Source of the DNA: Bartonella ancashensis
GTDB taxonomy: Bacteria > Pseudomonadota > Alphaproteobacteria > Rhizobiales > Rhizobiaceae
Direction of reading: 5' to 3'
Assembly: GCF_001281405.1 (NCBI RefSeq)
Contig: NZ_CP010401.1
Coordinates: forward strand, 1,078,001 to 1,142,000
DNA length: 64,000 nt
Part shown: piece after piece, positions 10,740 to 21,115 of the stretch
Numbering within the stretch: the stretch's first letter is position 1
Layout: each line of letters starts with the position of its first letter
Position numbers and translations under genes: made by a program
The notes under the pieces: model-generated
The model's database searches: none
Told to the model about the DNA's origin: nothing
What the model saw: only the letters and a program-made list of their open reading frames with translations

Positions 10740-11357
10740 ATGCTAGATGCCTTAGTTGTAAAGATACCGCAACAATTTACAATCGCTGCCTTCTTTATTT
10801 CCATGATGCTATTATTGAGTGGTTGTGGGTTTAACACAATACCAACAAACGAAGAAAAAGTGCACGCAGCTTGGAGTGAAGTTCTTAATCAGTACCAGCG
10901 TCGAGCAGACCTCGTTCCCAATCTCATAGCAACTGTTAAAGCCTATGCAACCCATGAAAAAGACGTTTTAACCAGTGTTGTTGAAGCACGCGCAAAAGCA
11001 ACGCAAACAACTATTCAAGCTGATATGTTAAACGATCCACAAATCATGCAACAATATCTCAGTAGTCAAGCAAATTTATCAAGCGCACTTTTCCGTCTCA
11101 TGGCTATTTCTGAAAATTATCCTGATCTCAAAGCAAACCAAAACTTTCTTTCTCTTCAATCACAATTAGAGGGAACTGAAAACCGCATAACTATTGCGCG
11201 TCGGGACTATATTGAAGCGGTCCGTATATACAACACAGCACTGAAAACGATGCCAACAATGCTTTGGGCCAAGCTATGGTTCTATGATGCTGCCCCTATA
11301 CAAACTTTCACCATTGATACAAACACTCAACAAACACCACAAGTGAACTTTGATTAA
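10740..11357 (+). CDS. LemA family lipoprotein
   Basis: Predicted membrane-anchored LemA-family protein of 205 aa; the family's biochemical role is unclear. The start at 10740 is supported by CGGAG eight bases upstream; longer in-frame starts exist at 10683 and 10713. A hydrophobic stretch ends in the lipobox LLLSGC, so the mature protein is probably lipid-anchored. The family core follows: NEEKVHAAWSEVLNQYQRR, ADLVPNLIATVKAY and a long alpha-helical region with TENRITIARRDYIEAV. It overlaps the downstream TPM-domain gene, a pairing common in bacteria. Confidence 0.9.
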   Translation: MLDALVVKIPQQFTIAAFFISMMLLLSGCGFNTIPTNEEKVHAAWSEVLNQYQRRADLVPNLIATVKAYATHEKDVLTSVVEARAKATQTTIQADMLNDPQIMQQYLSSQANLSSALFRLMAISENYPDLKANQNFLSLQSQLEGTENRITIARRDYIEAVRIYNTALKTMPTMLWAKLWFYDAAPIQTFTIDTNTQQTPQVNFD

Positions 11358-12195
11358 CGGCATGCTCAAACACTTTGCACAGCATATCACATTCCTGCAT
11401 TTATGGTTTATTATAGGCCTTTTTGGGGGAAGTATTGCACTAAGTACTGCTTCTCACTCACAAATTCAATACCCTTCCCTACAAGGATATATTAATGATG
11501 AAGCTCACTTACTTGACCAAGCAATAATAGACGATTTAACAAAAAAACTCTTCACTTTAGAAAAAGAAACAGGTGCTCAACTCGTTATTGCAACTGTTAC
11601 TGGTCTATCAGGAATCGATATCGAAACTTATAGCAATTCTCTTTTTCGCACATGGCAGCTAGGGAAAGAAAAAATTGATAACGGTATCCTACTTATTATA
11701 GCACCAAAAGAGCGAAAAGTGCGCATCGAAGTTGGCTATGGTTTGGAAGGAAAATTAACAGATGCAATCTCTGCAATTATCATTAATAATTTTATCGTTC
11801 CTAACTTTCATGAAGAAAATTACCAAGAAGGGATCACAAAAGCAGTTAATGCAATCATTGATATTGTCGCAGGAAATAATTCTGATATATTGAAGGCAAA
11901 AGGAGCTCCTAAACATTCTAAGGCAAACGATAAAAAAGAAGCAATAATAACCAATTTGGTGCTACTTTTGCTCTTTTTTACGATGGTGTGTTTACCTATT
12001 CTGGCAATGATTTTTGGCAAAAAGGTAGCTGTACACAAATATCGCTGGATGGGCATCACCTTTACCCTCTGGTTTATTAATCCGAATTTCACTACAAAGT
12101 ACCGTAATAAAAAATTCAATGAGTACCCACATCGCCGTAGATTTAGAGGTGGTGGAGGATCATCAGGTGGTGGTGGCGCATCTGGAAGATGGTGA
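11350..12195 (+). CDS. TPM domain protein (YgcG-like)
   Basis: Secreted or membrane TPM-domain protein. The 281 aa frame starts at TTG 11350, inside the end of the lemA-like gene; ATG at 11362 gives 277 aa and is equally plausible. An N-terminal hydrophobic helix acts as a signal or anchor. The TPM domain (about residues 45-175) shows GYINDEAHLLD, ETGAQLVIATV and RKVRIEVGYGLEG. A second hydrophobic helix lies near residue 205, and the tail is Arg- and Gly/Ser-rich (FRGGGGSSGGGGASGRW), typical of YgcG-like proteins. Exact function unknown. Confidence 0.88.
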   Translation: MINGMLKHFAQHITFLHLWFIIGLFGGSIALSTASHSQIQYPSLQGYINDEAHLLDQAIIDDLTKKLFTLEKETGAQLVIATVTGLSGIDIETYSNSLFRTWQLGKEKIDNGILLIIAPKERKVRIEVGYGLEGKLTDAISAIIINNFIVPNFHEENYQEGITKAVNAIIDIVAGNNSDILKAKGAPKHSKANDKKEAIITNLVLLLLFFTMVCLPILAMIFGKKVAVHKYRWMGITFTLWFINPNFTTKYRNKKFNEYPHRRRFRGGGGSSGGGGASGRW

Positions 12196-12496
12196 CGGTA
12201 CTACAGATGTAATGTGACAAAAAGAAATTTTATGTGGTACTATATGTATTAACATGCCTCATAACAGGGACAATATCCAACTACTATATTAATTTAATAA
12301 TCAAAATCCTAAATATGCTTTCCTGTATTTAAAATAGAACTCTTCAAGGATCATCCATAAATACTGTATCTATCTCTATAAAGCCTTCATCAAAATGAAA
12401 AATATTGACATCTCTCATTTCATTTTCATCGTAACATGTGTAACCTGTATCTTATCTCTAATATAAGCCCTATGAATACAATATAGACAACTGTTG
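12196..12496. other. 301-bp intergenic spacer
   Basis: AT-rich spacer between the TPM-domain gene and lipB. I see no open frame of note, no tRNA and no clear hairpin. It presumably carries the lipB promoter. Confidence 0.5.
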
Positions 12497-13234
12497 ATGA
12501 CAAATAAACTAAACCGTCCCCATCCCACTCAGTTTCAGCACCATTTCAAGACTCTTAAATCAACATCGCCTGTTGAGTGGAAAGTTAGTGATGGTCTGGT
12601 TGAATATCCCGAGGCACTCCTCTACATGCAAAAACATGTAGAAAATATTTCCTTAGAAATAGCAAATGAACAAGTTTGGCTTCTTGAACACCCTCCTCTC
12701 TATACATCTGGGACCAGTGCAAAAAAGAAGGATCTTCTAAGCCCTCATTTGTTCCCTGTTTATGAAGCAGGTCGAGGTGGTGAATTTACGTACCATGGTC
12801 CTGGACAACGGATTGCTTATATCATGCTTGATCTCAAACGTCGAAAACAAGATATACGCGCCTTTATCAGTGCCCTGGAACAGTGGATCATACAAATGCT
12901 CGCACAATTCAATATAAAAGGTGAGCGCCGTGCAGACAGGATTGGTGTTTGGATTGTAAGATCTGACCGCCCACAAACGATAAATGGAACAAAAGCGGAA
13001 GATAAAATTGCTGCTATCGGTATTCGTGTAAGAAAGTGGGTTAGCTTTCACGGAGTTTCTATCAACGTCAACACTAATTTAGAACATTATGCTGGAATTA
13101 TTCCCTGTGGAATAACAAATCATGGAATAACCAGTTTTCTTGACCTAGGTTTACCTATCACAATGCATGATGTTGATATTGCTCTAAAAAAATCATTCGA
13201 GCAGATTTTTGGTCCAGTCATTGATATTTCTTAA
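12497..13234 (+). CDS. lipB: octanoyl-(acyl-carrier-protein):protein N-octanoyltransferase
   Basis: Transfers octanoyl from octanoyl-ACP to lipoyl domains of 2-oxoacid dehydrogenases and GcvH, the first step of lipoate assembly in the cytosol. The 245 aa sequence has the substrate motif [12 protein letters not shown], the catalytic Lys in KIAAIGIRV and the catalytic Cys in IIPCGI. The ATG at 12497 follows an in-frame TTG directly; ATG is preferred. A ~25-residue N-terminal extension precedes the core. Confidence 0.96.
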   Translation: MTNKLNRPHPTQFQHHFKTLKSTSPVEWKVSDGLVEYPEALLYMQKHVENISLEIANEQVWLLEHPPLYTSGTSAKKKDLLSPHLFPVYEAGRGGEFTYHGPGQRIAYIMLDLKRRKQDIRAFISALEQWIIQMLAQFNIKGERRADRIGVWIVRSDRPQTINGTKAEDKIAAIGIRVRKWVSFHGVSINVNTNLEHYAGIIPCGITNHGITSFLDLGLPITMHDVDIALKKSFEQIFGPVIDIS

Positions 13235-13328
13235 GTGCATTGATTTTTAAATACAAAACAGGCATAAGGAGTCTTCTATACTAAATCTTTTTTAAAAAAA
13301 ACCTGAATTTGGTAGATTACTAAGCACC

Positions 13329-15398
13329 ATGAGCGATGATTATAAAGACCTTTTTAGTATTTTGAACAATGCTCAATCTCGTTTAGTAAAAAGAAAAAAT
13401 AAGCAAGACTCAATTAGTTTAGAAAAAATTAAAGAACTTCTTCCACCAACCGTTCACAATACTGTTAAAGATGATTATAATGCTTCATCTATACGAGTTC
13501 TCGAAGGATTAGAACCTGTACGCTTACGACCTGGTATGTACATCGGTGGTACAGATAGCAAAGCGCTTCATCACTTATTTTCAGAAATCATTGATAATGC
13601 AATGGATGAAGCTGTTGCTGGTTATGCTAATTTCATTGATGTGACATTAGACAAAGATGGTTATTTGACAGTAATAGATAATGGACGCGGAATCCCTGTA
13701 GAAAACCATCCTCAAATGCCAGATAAATCTACTCTTGAAGTGATTATGACACAGCTCCACTCAGGTGGAAAATTTGATGGAAAAGCTTATCATACTTCTG
13801 GTGGATTGCACGGAGTAGGAATTTCTGTTGTCAACGCTCTTTCTTCTGATATGGAAGTGGAAGTAGTGAGAGAACGTAAACTGTACCGTCAGCGTTTTTC
13901 ACGTGGTATTCCTCAATCAGGGTTGGAAAAGCTAGGTGATATTCATAACCGTCGTGGAACGCGTGTTCGTTTTCGACCTGATGAAGAAATTTTTGGCAAA
14001 AATATAACATTTGAACCAAAAAAAATTTATGAAATGGCACGTTCCAAAGCCTACTTATTCAGTGGAGTAAAAATCCGCTGGAATTGTGATCCTGTATTAC
14101 TTGAAAATATAAAGGAGATACCTGAAAAAGATGTTTTTCACTTTCCAGGTGGCCTTAAAGATTACCTGCTGTTATCGTTAAAGGGCCAGCGCTGTATAAC
14201 AACTGAAATTTTCTCTGGTAAAATACAGCAGGATAACGACCACGGCTCGGTTGAATGGGCGATAGCTTGGTACGATGGTAATCCTTACATACGATCATAT
14301 TGTAATACCATTCCTACTGGAGAAGGTGGAACACATGAAACAGGATTGCGACACATCCTTCTACGTGGACTGAAGACTTATGCTGAACTGATTGGGAATA
14401 AACGTGCTTCTATTATTGCCGCTGATGACATTATGGCTTCAACTGTCGCAGTTCTTTCTGTTTTTATCAAAGAACCAGAATTTGTAGGACAAACAAAAAA
14501 CAGGTTAGCTACAATTGAAGCACAGCGTATTGTCGAAAATGCAATACGTGACCCCTTTGATCATTGGCTTGCCAATTCTCCTCAAGAAGCTACAAAATTG
14601 CTTGACTGGGTTATTGAACACGCCGAAGAACGCATTAAACGACGACAAGAAAAGGAAATAAATCGAAAGACAGCCGTACGTAAATTACGTCTACCTGGAA
14701 AGCTAGCTGATTGTAGTCAAAATTTTGCTGCCGGTGCTGAACTATTTATCGTTGAAGGTGATTCTGCTGGTGGTTCTGCTAAACAAGCGAGAAATAGGGC
14801 TAACCAAGCTATATTACCCCTTCGTGGAAAAATTTTAAATGTAGCAAGTTCTGCACGTGAAAAAATGACCGCAAGCCAAGCAATAGGTGATCTCATCCTC
14901 GCACTTGGATGTGGAACAGGTTCTAAATATCGTGAAGAAGATCTCAGATATGAGCGTATCATTATTATGACTGATGCAGACGTTGATGGTGCTCACATTG
15001 CCTCACTCTTAATAACCTTTTTCTTTCAAGAAATGCCCAATCTTATTTGCGCAGGGCACCTTTATCTTGCAGTTCCCCCTCTTTACAGAATATCACAAGG
15101 CGGAAAAATCGCTTACGCTCGTGACGATGCACATAAAGATGAGCTTTTAAAAACAGAATTTACCGGAAAAGCTAAAATTGAGATTGGTCGTTTTAAAGGT
15201 CTTGGAGAAATGCGCGCTGAACAGCTCAAAGAAACAACAATGAACCCCAAAAAACGAACACTTTTACGTATTTCCATCGATGACATTGAAATACAAAAAA
15301 CTAGAGAAATAGTAGAAAAACTAATGGGTACAAAACCAGAAGCACGATTTCGATTTATACAAGAGAATTCTACATTCGCATGCAATTTAGACATTTAA
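13329..15398 (+). CDS. parE: DNA topoisomerase IV subunit B
   Basis: ATPase subunit of topoisomerase IV, which decatenates chromosomes with ParC. The 689 aa protein has the GHKL ATPase motifs EIIDNAMDEAVAG, DNGRGIPV and GGLHGVGISVVNAL, and the TOPRIM motifs VEGDSAGGSAKQARNR and MTDADVDGAHI. ParE rather than GyrB is suggested by the short length and by PLRGKILNVASSAREKM, close to rhizobial ParE as I know it. It is convergent with recJ, 19 bp away. Confidence 0.94.
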   Translation: MSDDYKDLFSILNNAQSRLVKRKNKQDSISLEKIKELLPPTVHNTVKDDYNASSIRVLEGLEPVRLRPGMYIGGTDSKALHHLFSEIIDNAMDEAVAGYANFIDVTLDKDGYLTVIDNGRGIPVENHPQMPDKSTLEVIMTQLHSGGKFDGKAYHTSGGLHGVGISVVNALSSDMEVEVVRERKLYRQRFSRGIPQSGLEKLGDIHNRRGTRVRFRPDEEIFGKNITFEPKKIYEMARSKAYLFSGVKIRWNCDPVLLENIKEIPEKDVFHFPGGLKDYLLLSLKGQRCITTEIFSGKIQQDNDHGSVEWAIAWYDGNPYIRSYCNTIPTGEGGTHETGLRHILLRGLKTYAELIGNKRASIIAADDIMASTVAVLSVFIKEPEFVGQTKNRLATIEAQRIVENAIRDPFDHWLANSPQEATKLLDWVIEHAEERIKRRQEKEINRKTAVRKLRLPGKLADCSQNFAAGAELFIVEGDSAGGSAKQARNRANQAILPLRGKILNVASSAREKMTASQAIGDLILALGCGTGSKYREEDLRYERIIIMTDADVDGAHIASLLITFFFQEMPNLICAGHLYLAVPPLYRISQGGKIAYARDDAHKDELLKTEFTGKAKIEIGRFKGLGEMRAEQLKETTMNPKKRTLLRISIDDIEIQKTREIVEKLMGTKPEARFRFIQENSTFACNLDI

Positions 15399-15417
15399 TT
15401 TTTAGAAACTCGCTTCT

Positions 15418-17205
15418 TCATGCTATTTCTGCAGCATCAACAACTTGTAATTGTGGAGTGATAGTTCCGTTCCAATGGTTTAAACTAAGATTACCAGCCA
15501 AATGGATTGTTTTACCGACATTTTTAATTAAAAAATTTCCAAGAGGTGTTCCTACTGCACGAAAGGTTATTCCTCGCAACTTCTTACCTTCAATATCCGA
15601 GACAGTAAAGCACAAGTGCCCTTTTCCAACTTCACGTAAATTGAGTAAGCGGTGGGATGGAAGGACAAAAGTAGGTACAGGATTCCCTGAACCAAATGGG
15701 CCAGCCTTTTCAATCATATAAAATAGCTCTTTACTGGCACCAGAAGCAGAGATAAACCCATCTATTCTGAGTGATTTTTTAGCATGTACTTCTAAAACCA
15801 TTGATGAAACTTTTTCTTTTAGCCACTCTCGAAAAGAATCAATTTTCGTTGATTGGATTGTAAATCCAGCGGCCATACTGTGTCCTCCACCCTTTTCCAA
15901 CAAATTTAGTACGACAGCTTCACGAACAAGTTCTCCTAAGTCTATCCCACTAATGGAACGCCCTGATCCCGTACCACTCCCATCTGTTTTCAAAGCGATT
16001 GCAAAAAACAGGACAAAAAAACGTTCTTTTAAACGAGATGCCAAAATACCGACGATTCCTGGATGCCACTCTTTACTAGCAACAACGAGAGAGAGAGGAA
16101 TTTCTGCACCTTGATAAATAGAATCGACATAAGATTCTGCTTGAGCCAGTTGAATAGTTTCCATTTCTTGGCGTTCTCGATTCAACTGATCTAATTGTTC
16201 TGCTATCATATCTGCTTCATCTTTATCATCGCAACTAAGCAAACGTGCCCCTAAAGCTTGATCTCCAATACGCCCTCCAGCATTAATTCTAGGACCTAAC
16301 AAAAAACCAAAGTGAAAACTATTAAGGGGTTCTCCTATACGTGAAACTTTTGCCAAAGCAGCTATTCCGGGATTATACAGTGAGCGTGCGACCTGAAGTC
16401 CTTTAGCAACAAAAGCACGATTAACCCCTTGCAACGGAACCACATCGCATATTGTAGCTAAGGCAACAAGATCAAGCATGCTCAAAAGATCAGGAAGATT
16501 TCCTTCCCATTTTTGTTTACGCAATAAATAATTAACCCGTACTAGTGTGATAAAAACAACGCCAGCAGCACATAAATGACCTTGTTCGGAAAAATCATCA
16601 GGTCGGTTAGGGTTAACGAGTGCAACAGCCTCCCGATGAATAACATCCATTTGATGGTGATCTAAAACAATAACATCAGCCCCTGAAACTCTAGCTGCCT
16701 TTACTGCATCTGGACTATTTGCACCACAATCAACAGTAACAATTAAGCGAGCCCCTTCCTGCACTAACATCTTCATTGCTTGCTCATTTGGCCCATAACC
16801 CTCAACAATACGATCAGGGATATAAATTTTCACTGCAACACCAAAATGTTGTAAAAAACGTGCCAAAATAGCGGATGAACAAGCCCCATCAACATCGTAG
16901 TCACCAAAAATAGCAATCTTTTCTCGTTGCATGATAGCTTGAACTAAACGTTCTGCTGCAGAGTTCATATCTATAAAACTCTCTGGATCAGGCATCAAAC
17001 TACGTAAGGCTGGATTAATAAAAGAAAGTGCATCAAACTCGTCAACATTCCTTGCAGCAAGAACGCGAGCCAACTGATCTGGCAAACCAAATTTCTGAGA
17101 AATAGCGCAAGCATTATTGCATCCTGAGGAATCCAAAGCATCCACCCAAGCCTGATTACAAGCAGAAGATTTAATATTAAGGCAATAACGTACTGTTTGC
17201 ATCAT
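15418..17205 (-). CDS. recJ: single-stranded-DNA-specific exonuclease RecJ, with a frame-swapped segment
   Basis: 5'-3' single-strand exonuclease of RecFOR-type repair and mismatch repair, 595 aa. DHH motifs are clear: IAIFGDYDVDGACSSA, VDCGAN, LDHHQ, and the DHHA1 part GSGRSISG with GGGHSMAAGF. Around residues 395-401 the frame reads ERFFVLFFAIAL, where the family has K/ERxxRPxFAIAL. Adding one A to the A7 run at 16015-16021 and removing one from the A6 run at 16003-16008 gives ERFFCPVFAIAL, so two compensating indels are likely. The two ATGs at 17205 and 17202 are both possible starts. Confidence 0.93.
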   Translation of the reverse strand: MMQTVRYCLNIKSSACNQAWVDALDSSGCNNACAISQKFGLPDQLARVLAARNVDEFDALSFINPALRSLMPDPESFIDMNSAAERLVQAIMQREKIAIFGDYDVDGACSSAILARFLQHFGVAVKIYIPDRIVEGYGPNEQAMKMLVQEGARLIVTVDCGANSPDAVKAARVSGADVIVLDHHQMDVIHREAVALVNPNRPDDFSEQGHLCAAGVVFITLVRVNYLLRKQKWEGNLPDLLSMLDLVALATICDVVPLQGVNRAFVAKGLQVARSLYNPGIAALAKVSRIGEPLNSFHFGFLLGPRINAGGRIGDQALGARLLSCDDKDEADMIAEQLDQLNRERQEMETIQLAQAESYVDSIYQGAEIPLSLVVASKEWHPGIVGILASRLKERFFVLFFAIALKTDGSGTGSGRSISGIDLGELVREAVVLNLLEKGGGHSMAAGFTIQSTKIDSFREWLKEKVSSMVLEVHAKKSLRIDGFISASGASKELFYMIEKAGPFGSGNPVPTFVLPSHRLLNLREVGKGHLCFTVSDIEGKKLRGITFRAVGTPLGNFLIKNVGKTIHLAGNLSLNHWNGTITPQLQVVDAAEIA

Positions 17206-17340
17206 CGCACATTGTAAAACGCTGAAAGATACAATTCAAGCTACGAAGTAAACGCTTTTTTCTAATTATAAATATAAACTAGTAAAATGGTACTATAATA
17301 CCATTTCTATAACATACTGTTTTATAGATTTTTATTTTTC

Positions 17341-17366
17341 TTGACGCAAACCATAAGACACTATAT
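17341..17366 (+). promoter_or_regulatory. candidate sigma-70-type promoter for rplM-rpsI
   Basis: TTGACG at 17341-17346 is a near-consensus -35, followed after 15-17 bp by TATATC/TATCAG at 17362-17369. It lies about 115 bp before the rplM start. Called by eye only; the spacing is not ideal. Confidence 0.3.
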
Positions 17367-17480
17367 CAGGTGAGATGCATGGATTGAGGTTATGGCATGA
17401 TATAGCAATGATCTGTTGTGCAAAACAGCAAAAGAATGCTCCCAGTACTAAGATTGAGAGTTTTATTGAAAGGTACTTCT

Positions 17481-17945
17481 ATGGTAACTTTTTCGCAGAA
17501 GCCAGCTGAGGTGGTAAAAAAATGGGTCGTCATTGATGCGACAGACCTCGTTTTGGGTCGTCTTGCCACACTCGTTGCTAACCGCCTACGTGGTAAACAT
17601 AAGGCTACTTTTACTCCACATGTTGATGATGGTGACAATGTTATCGTTATCAATGCAAGTAAAGTAGCGCTCACTGGTAAAAAATATACAGACAAGAAAT
17701 ACTATTGGCACACTGGCTACATTGGTGGAATCAAAGAGCGCACAGCTCGCCAAATTCTTGAGGGTCGTTTTCCTGAGCGGATTGTTGAAAAAGCCGTAGA
17801 ACGCATGATTCCTCGTGGTCCTCTTGGTCGTCGTCAAATGAGAAATTTACGTGTTTATGCTGGTAGCCAACATCCACATGTGGCGCAACAGCCTGAAGCT
17901 CTCGACGTCGGGAACTTAAACCGGAAAAATAAAAGGATTGCTTAG
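17481..17945 (+). CDS. rplM: 50S ribosomal protein L13
   Basis: Large-subunit ribosomal protein, 154 aa. The start [15 protein letters not shown] at 17481, preceded by GAAAGG, gives the normal family length; a longer frame reaches back to 17418. Conserved stretches are [33 protein letters not shown] and [22 protein letters not shown]. It is two bases from rpsI, the standard L13-S9 pair. Confidence 0.97.
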   Translation: MVTFSQKPAEVVKKWVVIDATDLVLGRLATLVANRLRGKHKATFTPHVDDGDNVIVINASKVALTGKKYTDKKYYWHTGYIGGIKERTARQILEGRFPERIVEKAVERMIPRGPLGRRQMRNLRVYAGSQHPHVAQQPEALDVGNLNRKNKRIA

Positions 17946-17947
17946 TC

Positions 17948-18433
17948 ATGGCTGAACTTAACTCCCTTTCTCGACATGATGCAGTAGAAAATACTGTGCA
18001 AATTAGTACAAATTCTTCTCCTGTTCACGTACAAAAGCTTGATTCACAAGGGCGCTCTTATGCAACAGGAAAACGTAAAGATGCTGTTGCTCGTGTTTGG
18101 ATTAAACCAGGTACAGGAAAAATTACTATCAATGACAAAGAGTTTGATAAATATTTTGCTAGACCTGTCCTTAGAATGATTCTTCGTCAACCGATTGTTG
18201 CAACAAATAGAGATACCCAGTACGATATTGTCGCAACTGTTTCCGGAGGCGGCCTCTCTGGACAAGCAGGTGCGGTACGTCACGGCATTTCTAAAGCTTT
18301 AACTTATTATGAGCCAACATTGCGTGCTATTCTAAAAAAAGGTGGATTTCTTACACGTGATAGCCGTGTTGTTGAACGCAAAAAATATGGTAAGGCGAAA
18401 GCACGTCGTTCATTCCAGTTCTCGAAACGTTAA
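17948..18433 (+). CDS. rpsI: 30S ribosomal protein S9
   Basis: Small-subunit ribosomal protein of 161 aa, second gene of the rplM-rpsI operon. The N-terminal ~35 residues are a poorly conserved alphaproteobacterial extension. The core has [40 protein letters not shown] and the C-terminal tail [17 protein letters not shown], whose last Lys-Arg reaches the P site tRNA in the family. Confidence 0.97.
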   Translation: MAELNSLSRHDAVENTVQISTNSSPVHVQKLDSQGRSYATGKRKDAVARVWIKPGTGKITINDKEFDKYFARPVLRMILRQPIVATNRDTQYDIVATVSGGGLSGQAGAVRHGISKALTYYEPTLRAILKKGGFLTRDSRVVERKKYGKAKARRSFQFSKR

Positions 18434-18537
18434 TGTTTGGTTTTTGCACAAAAACACAATAGTTCATGTTACAAAGGAAGATTTTTTTGGCACTATGATT
18501 TGAGTCTATACTTTTTTGATTGTATGGGATTTTCTTC

Positions 18538-18933
18538 TCAAAACGGAGAGCTCTGCTGATTCTCTGTATCATCCAAAAAAGACTTTAACATTGCAATGAA
18601 GTGAGGAACTGAAATAGGTTTGGATACGTATTTTTCGCATCCGCTTGCGCGGATTCGTTCTTCATCTCCCTTCATAGCGAAAGCTGTCACAGCAACAACA
18701 GGAATTGATTTGAGATCTTCGTTTTCTTTGAGCTGCTTTATGATGTCTATTCCTGATACTTCAGGTAATTGGACATCCATTAAAATGAGAGAAGGCTTTG
18801 TTGAGCGAGCCAAATCCAACGCAGCAAGGCCGCTGCGCGTTTCAACCGTTTCATAACCACTTACCTTCACAAGATCGCGAAACAATTTCATATTGAGCTC
18901 ATTGTCTTCTACGATCATGACTTTTTTTGACAT
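18538..18933 (-). CDS. divK: single-domain response regulator DivK
   Basis: CheY-like receiver protein of the DivJ/PleC-CtrA cell-cycle network of alphaproteobacteria. The 131 aa sequence is only a receiver domain: acidic pocket in [13 protein letters not shown], phospho-acceptor Asp in [13 protein letters not shown], conserved Thr in VAVTAFAM and Lys in YVSKPIS. The [15 protein letters not shown]-terminus is typical of DivK. In Caulobacter pleD follows divK; here no pleD follows, as rpsI lies convergent. Confidence 0.93.
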   Translation of the reverse strand: MSKKVMIVEDNELNMKLFRDLVKVSGYETVETRSGLAALDLARSTKPSLILMDVQLPEVSGIDIIKQLKENEDLKSIPVVAVTAFAMKGDEERIRASGCEKYVSKPISVPHFIAMLKSFLDDTENQQSSPF

Positions 18934-19301
18934 TGAGGCTACCCTGATTTCTTACAGTAAAATAGCACAGTGCAAACAAAACATACTAGTGTCTCGAGTA
19001 GAGAAAAATGACAAAAAAGCCATGTGGAAACATAACTGCACACAATAGAAAATTTCTTGCTATATGCAAAAAAACTAACTTTACATCTTTAAGTTATACA
19101 ATTGCTCAAATAATCATGAAAACGCACCGCTCCCTACACAGAGCCTCTACCTCTTCCTAACCAGCACTGCCGTTGCATAAAAAACTGTGCAATAAAAACA
19201 GAATAAATATTATAGGGCTTCTCTGATTAAAAAATGACTGCATTCTGACTACCAATAATAAACTAAATTTTCTCTACATTGTAACAATCACTTTACATAA
19301 A
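18934..19301. other. 368-bp intergenic spacer
   Basis: Spacer between divK and the amidase gene. No ORF with protein-like character, RNA gene or terminator hairpin was recognised. The divK promoter should be in its left part. Confidence 0.5.
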
Positions 19302-20102
19302 TTAACATGTTTTATTTTGTGGATAGTATTTGTCTATTAATGCATAAAGAATTGCTGCAGTTTCTGCATCCAAAACTCCATTATAATCTTTTTGACGAAA
19401 ATGAAGCTGAAACGCTCGAATCAAATCAGTATATCCACTTTCAGTACATGCAATTGAAACATCATAACCATAACGTTCCAACTGTGAAATAATCATTGAT
19501 TTTAAAGGTAATTTTTTAAGAAATTCTGCCTCGTACTTTTCTTTTACTTCATCATCATACCACGCTCCGACGCCTGCAACATAAAATTCTTTCCAAGGAA
19601 ACAGCGGACCTGGATCACTCTTGCGCATGGGTGCGATATCGCTATGACCTAAAACATTCATTGGCAAAATTTCTGGATAACGTTGAAGGATATTCAATGC
19701 TAACTCCTTCACTGCAGCAATTTGTATTGGGTTATATGGAGAAAATACTTCATTACAAGGAGATACACAGGAATCTCCTTGAACAGCTGTCGCTAAATTA
19801 ACTATTTCAATTCCAATTGATGAATCATTTAAATTTGTGCGCCCAGCCCATGAACTAACACCAGCATGCCATGCACGCCTATTTTCATCAACGAGGTTAA
19901 AAATACGCATATCCTTAAAGCCTGCACCAATGTAACTCTTATCTGAAGGATCAGGAACAAGATAATGAGAGCTGACCTTTTCACCTGTAAGAGCTTTAAT
20001 CGACTCCTCAAAATTAATTGCAGTATAGTGAATGATTAAAAAATGAACTCTATGATCAAAACTCTTGATAGAACGGTAACTTGAATAATCAATCCGATAC
20101 AT
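19302..20102 (-). CDS. N-acetylmuramoyl-L-alanine amidase, AmiD type
   Basis: Zinc amidase that cleaves the lactyl-peptide bond of peptidoglycan or anhydro-muropeptides; 266 aa. The Amidase_2 domain (residues ~15-175) has the zinc-site context FLIIHYTA, SSHYLVPD, RAWHAGVSSWAGR, IGIEIVN and VLGHSDIAPMRKSDPG. The C-terminal ~75 residues (LERYGYDV...LIRAFQLHFR) form a peptidoglycan-binding-like domain. The start at 20102 has AAGGAG nine bases upstream; an in-frame ATG at 20147 is less likely. No clear signal peptide is seen, so it may act in the cytosol or be exported by an unrecognised signal. Confidence 0.9.
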   Translation of the reverse strand: MYRIDYSSYRSIKSFDHRVHFLIIHYTAINFEESIKALTGEKVSSHYLVPDPSDKSYIGAGFKDMRIFNLVDENRRAWHAGVSSWAGRTNLNDSSIGIEIVNLATAVQGDSCVSPCNEVFSPYNPIQIAAVKELALNILQRYPEILPMNVLGHSDIAPMRKSDPGPLFPWKEFYVAGVGAWYDDEVKEKYEAEFLKKLPLKSMIISQLERYGYDVSIACTESGYTDLIRAFQLHFRQKDYNGVLDAETAAILYALIDKYYPQNKTC

Positions 20103-20608
20103 AAGACTCTCCTTTACACAGCATATAGGAAAACACTCCGCCAACACTTGTCATATTCTAGATCTTTTTTATGGCAGAAATATAAACCTAATACGTCACT
20201 AAAAGACTTCTCACACGTAAAAATCTAAAATTTTCTGATAGCGAAATTTACTGTCGTTCCCCACAACGAAGTGCCAATTTTTTTACAAATTGCACAAACT
20301 AGCACAAACTATATGAACACCATGCCTGTAATAACTATACCGAAGACTAATCACAACACTTTCATTACGATAAAAATCTCATGACCAGCAGCATACAAAC
20401 CAGACAAGACAACAATTATCGTAGCATTTACTGAACAAAAACCAAAAATACGGTAGCTTAATTCCCTCTAGGGAAAATAGCGCATCAGCCTCATATTCAA
20501 AAAAATCTAAAAATACAACCCCTGAGAAGATAATAAATCAACTTATAATCTCAAAAGTAATCAAAAAATTTCTAACTCTAAAAATAATTCATAAATCTCA
20601 TTTTAATC
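20103..20608. other. 506-bp intergenic spacer
   Basis: AT-rich spacer between the amidase start and tRNA-Arg. I found no convincing ORF or structured RNA in it. Confidence 0.5.
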
Positions 20609-20685
<77 letters not shown>

Positions 20686-20712
20686 TATCGATTAATTAAA
20701 ACGGGCAAACAC

Positions 20713-21018
20713 TCAGTGCGTCCACGGGTTCTGTCGATTATTACAAAAATTATCAGAATAAGATACAGCTCGCCGCGAAATTTCACACGGATCTTCTACA
20801 CGATAAGGAATAGAGTTCCTGACGGCAAAAGAAATTGCATCCTCTTTCATCTTAAACCTAATCTTTATCTGATTTCTCATATCGGACGTCGCGGTATAAC
20901 CCATAAGAGGCTCAAGCATCTTTGCCTGCTCAGGTTCATACTGCAAAATCCAAAAACCTGTATTGGCCTTCCCTGACTGCATCGGTGTTTTTGCAGGGCT
21001 ATAAATGCGCGCAACCAT
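20713..21018 (-). CDS. NDUFS4-like complex I accessory subunit
   Basis: ETC complex I subunit of the NDUFS4 (18 kDa) family, an accessory subunit shared by alphaproteobacteria and mitochondria and thought to stabilise the NADH-dehydrogenase module. The 101 aa frame starts MVARIYSPAKTPMQSGKA at 21018; an ATG at 21039 would add seven residues. Family features are MQSGKANTG, WILQYEP, PLMGYTATSD, IRFKMKEDAISFA and the C-terminal QNPWTH. It stands alone between two tRNA genes, about 11 kb from the nuo operon that it serves. Confidence 0.9.
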   Translation of the reverse strand: MVARIYSPAKTPMQSGKANTGFWILQYEPEQAKMLEPLMGYTATSDMRNQIKIRFKMKEDAISFAVRNSIPYRVEDPCEISRRAVSYSDNFCNNRQNPWTH

Positions 21019-21115
21019 AATTATTCCTCTAGATAACAACAGTCAAAAACTTCCCCGTATCTCACTCGATCACCCACTATATCTTACTCCATTATCTCTC
21101 ACCAACGACACATCA

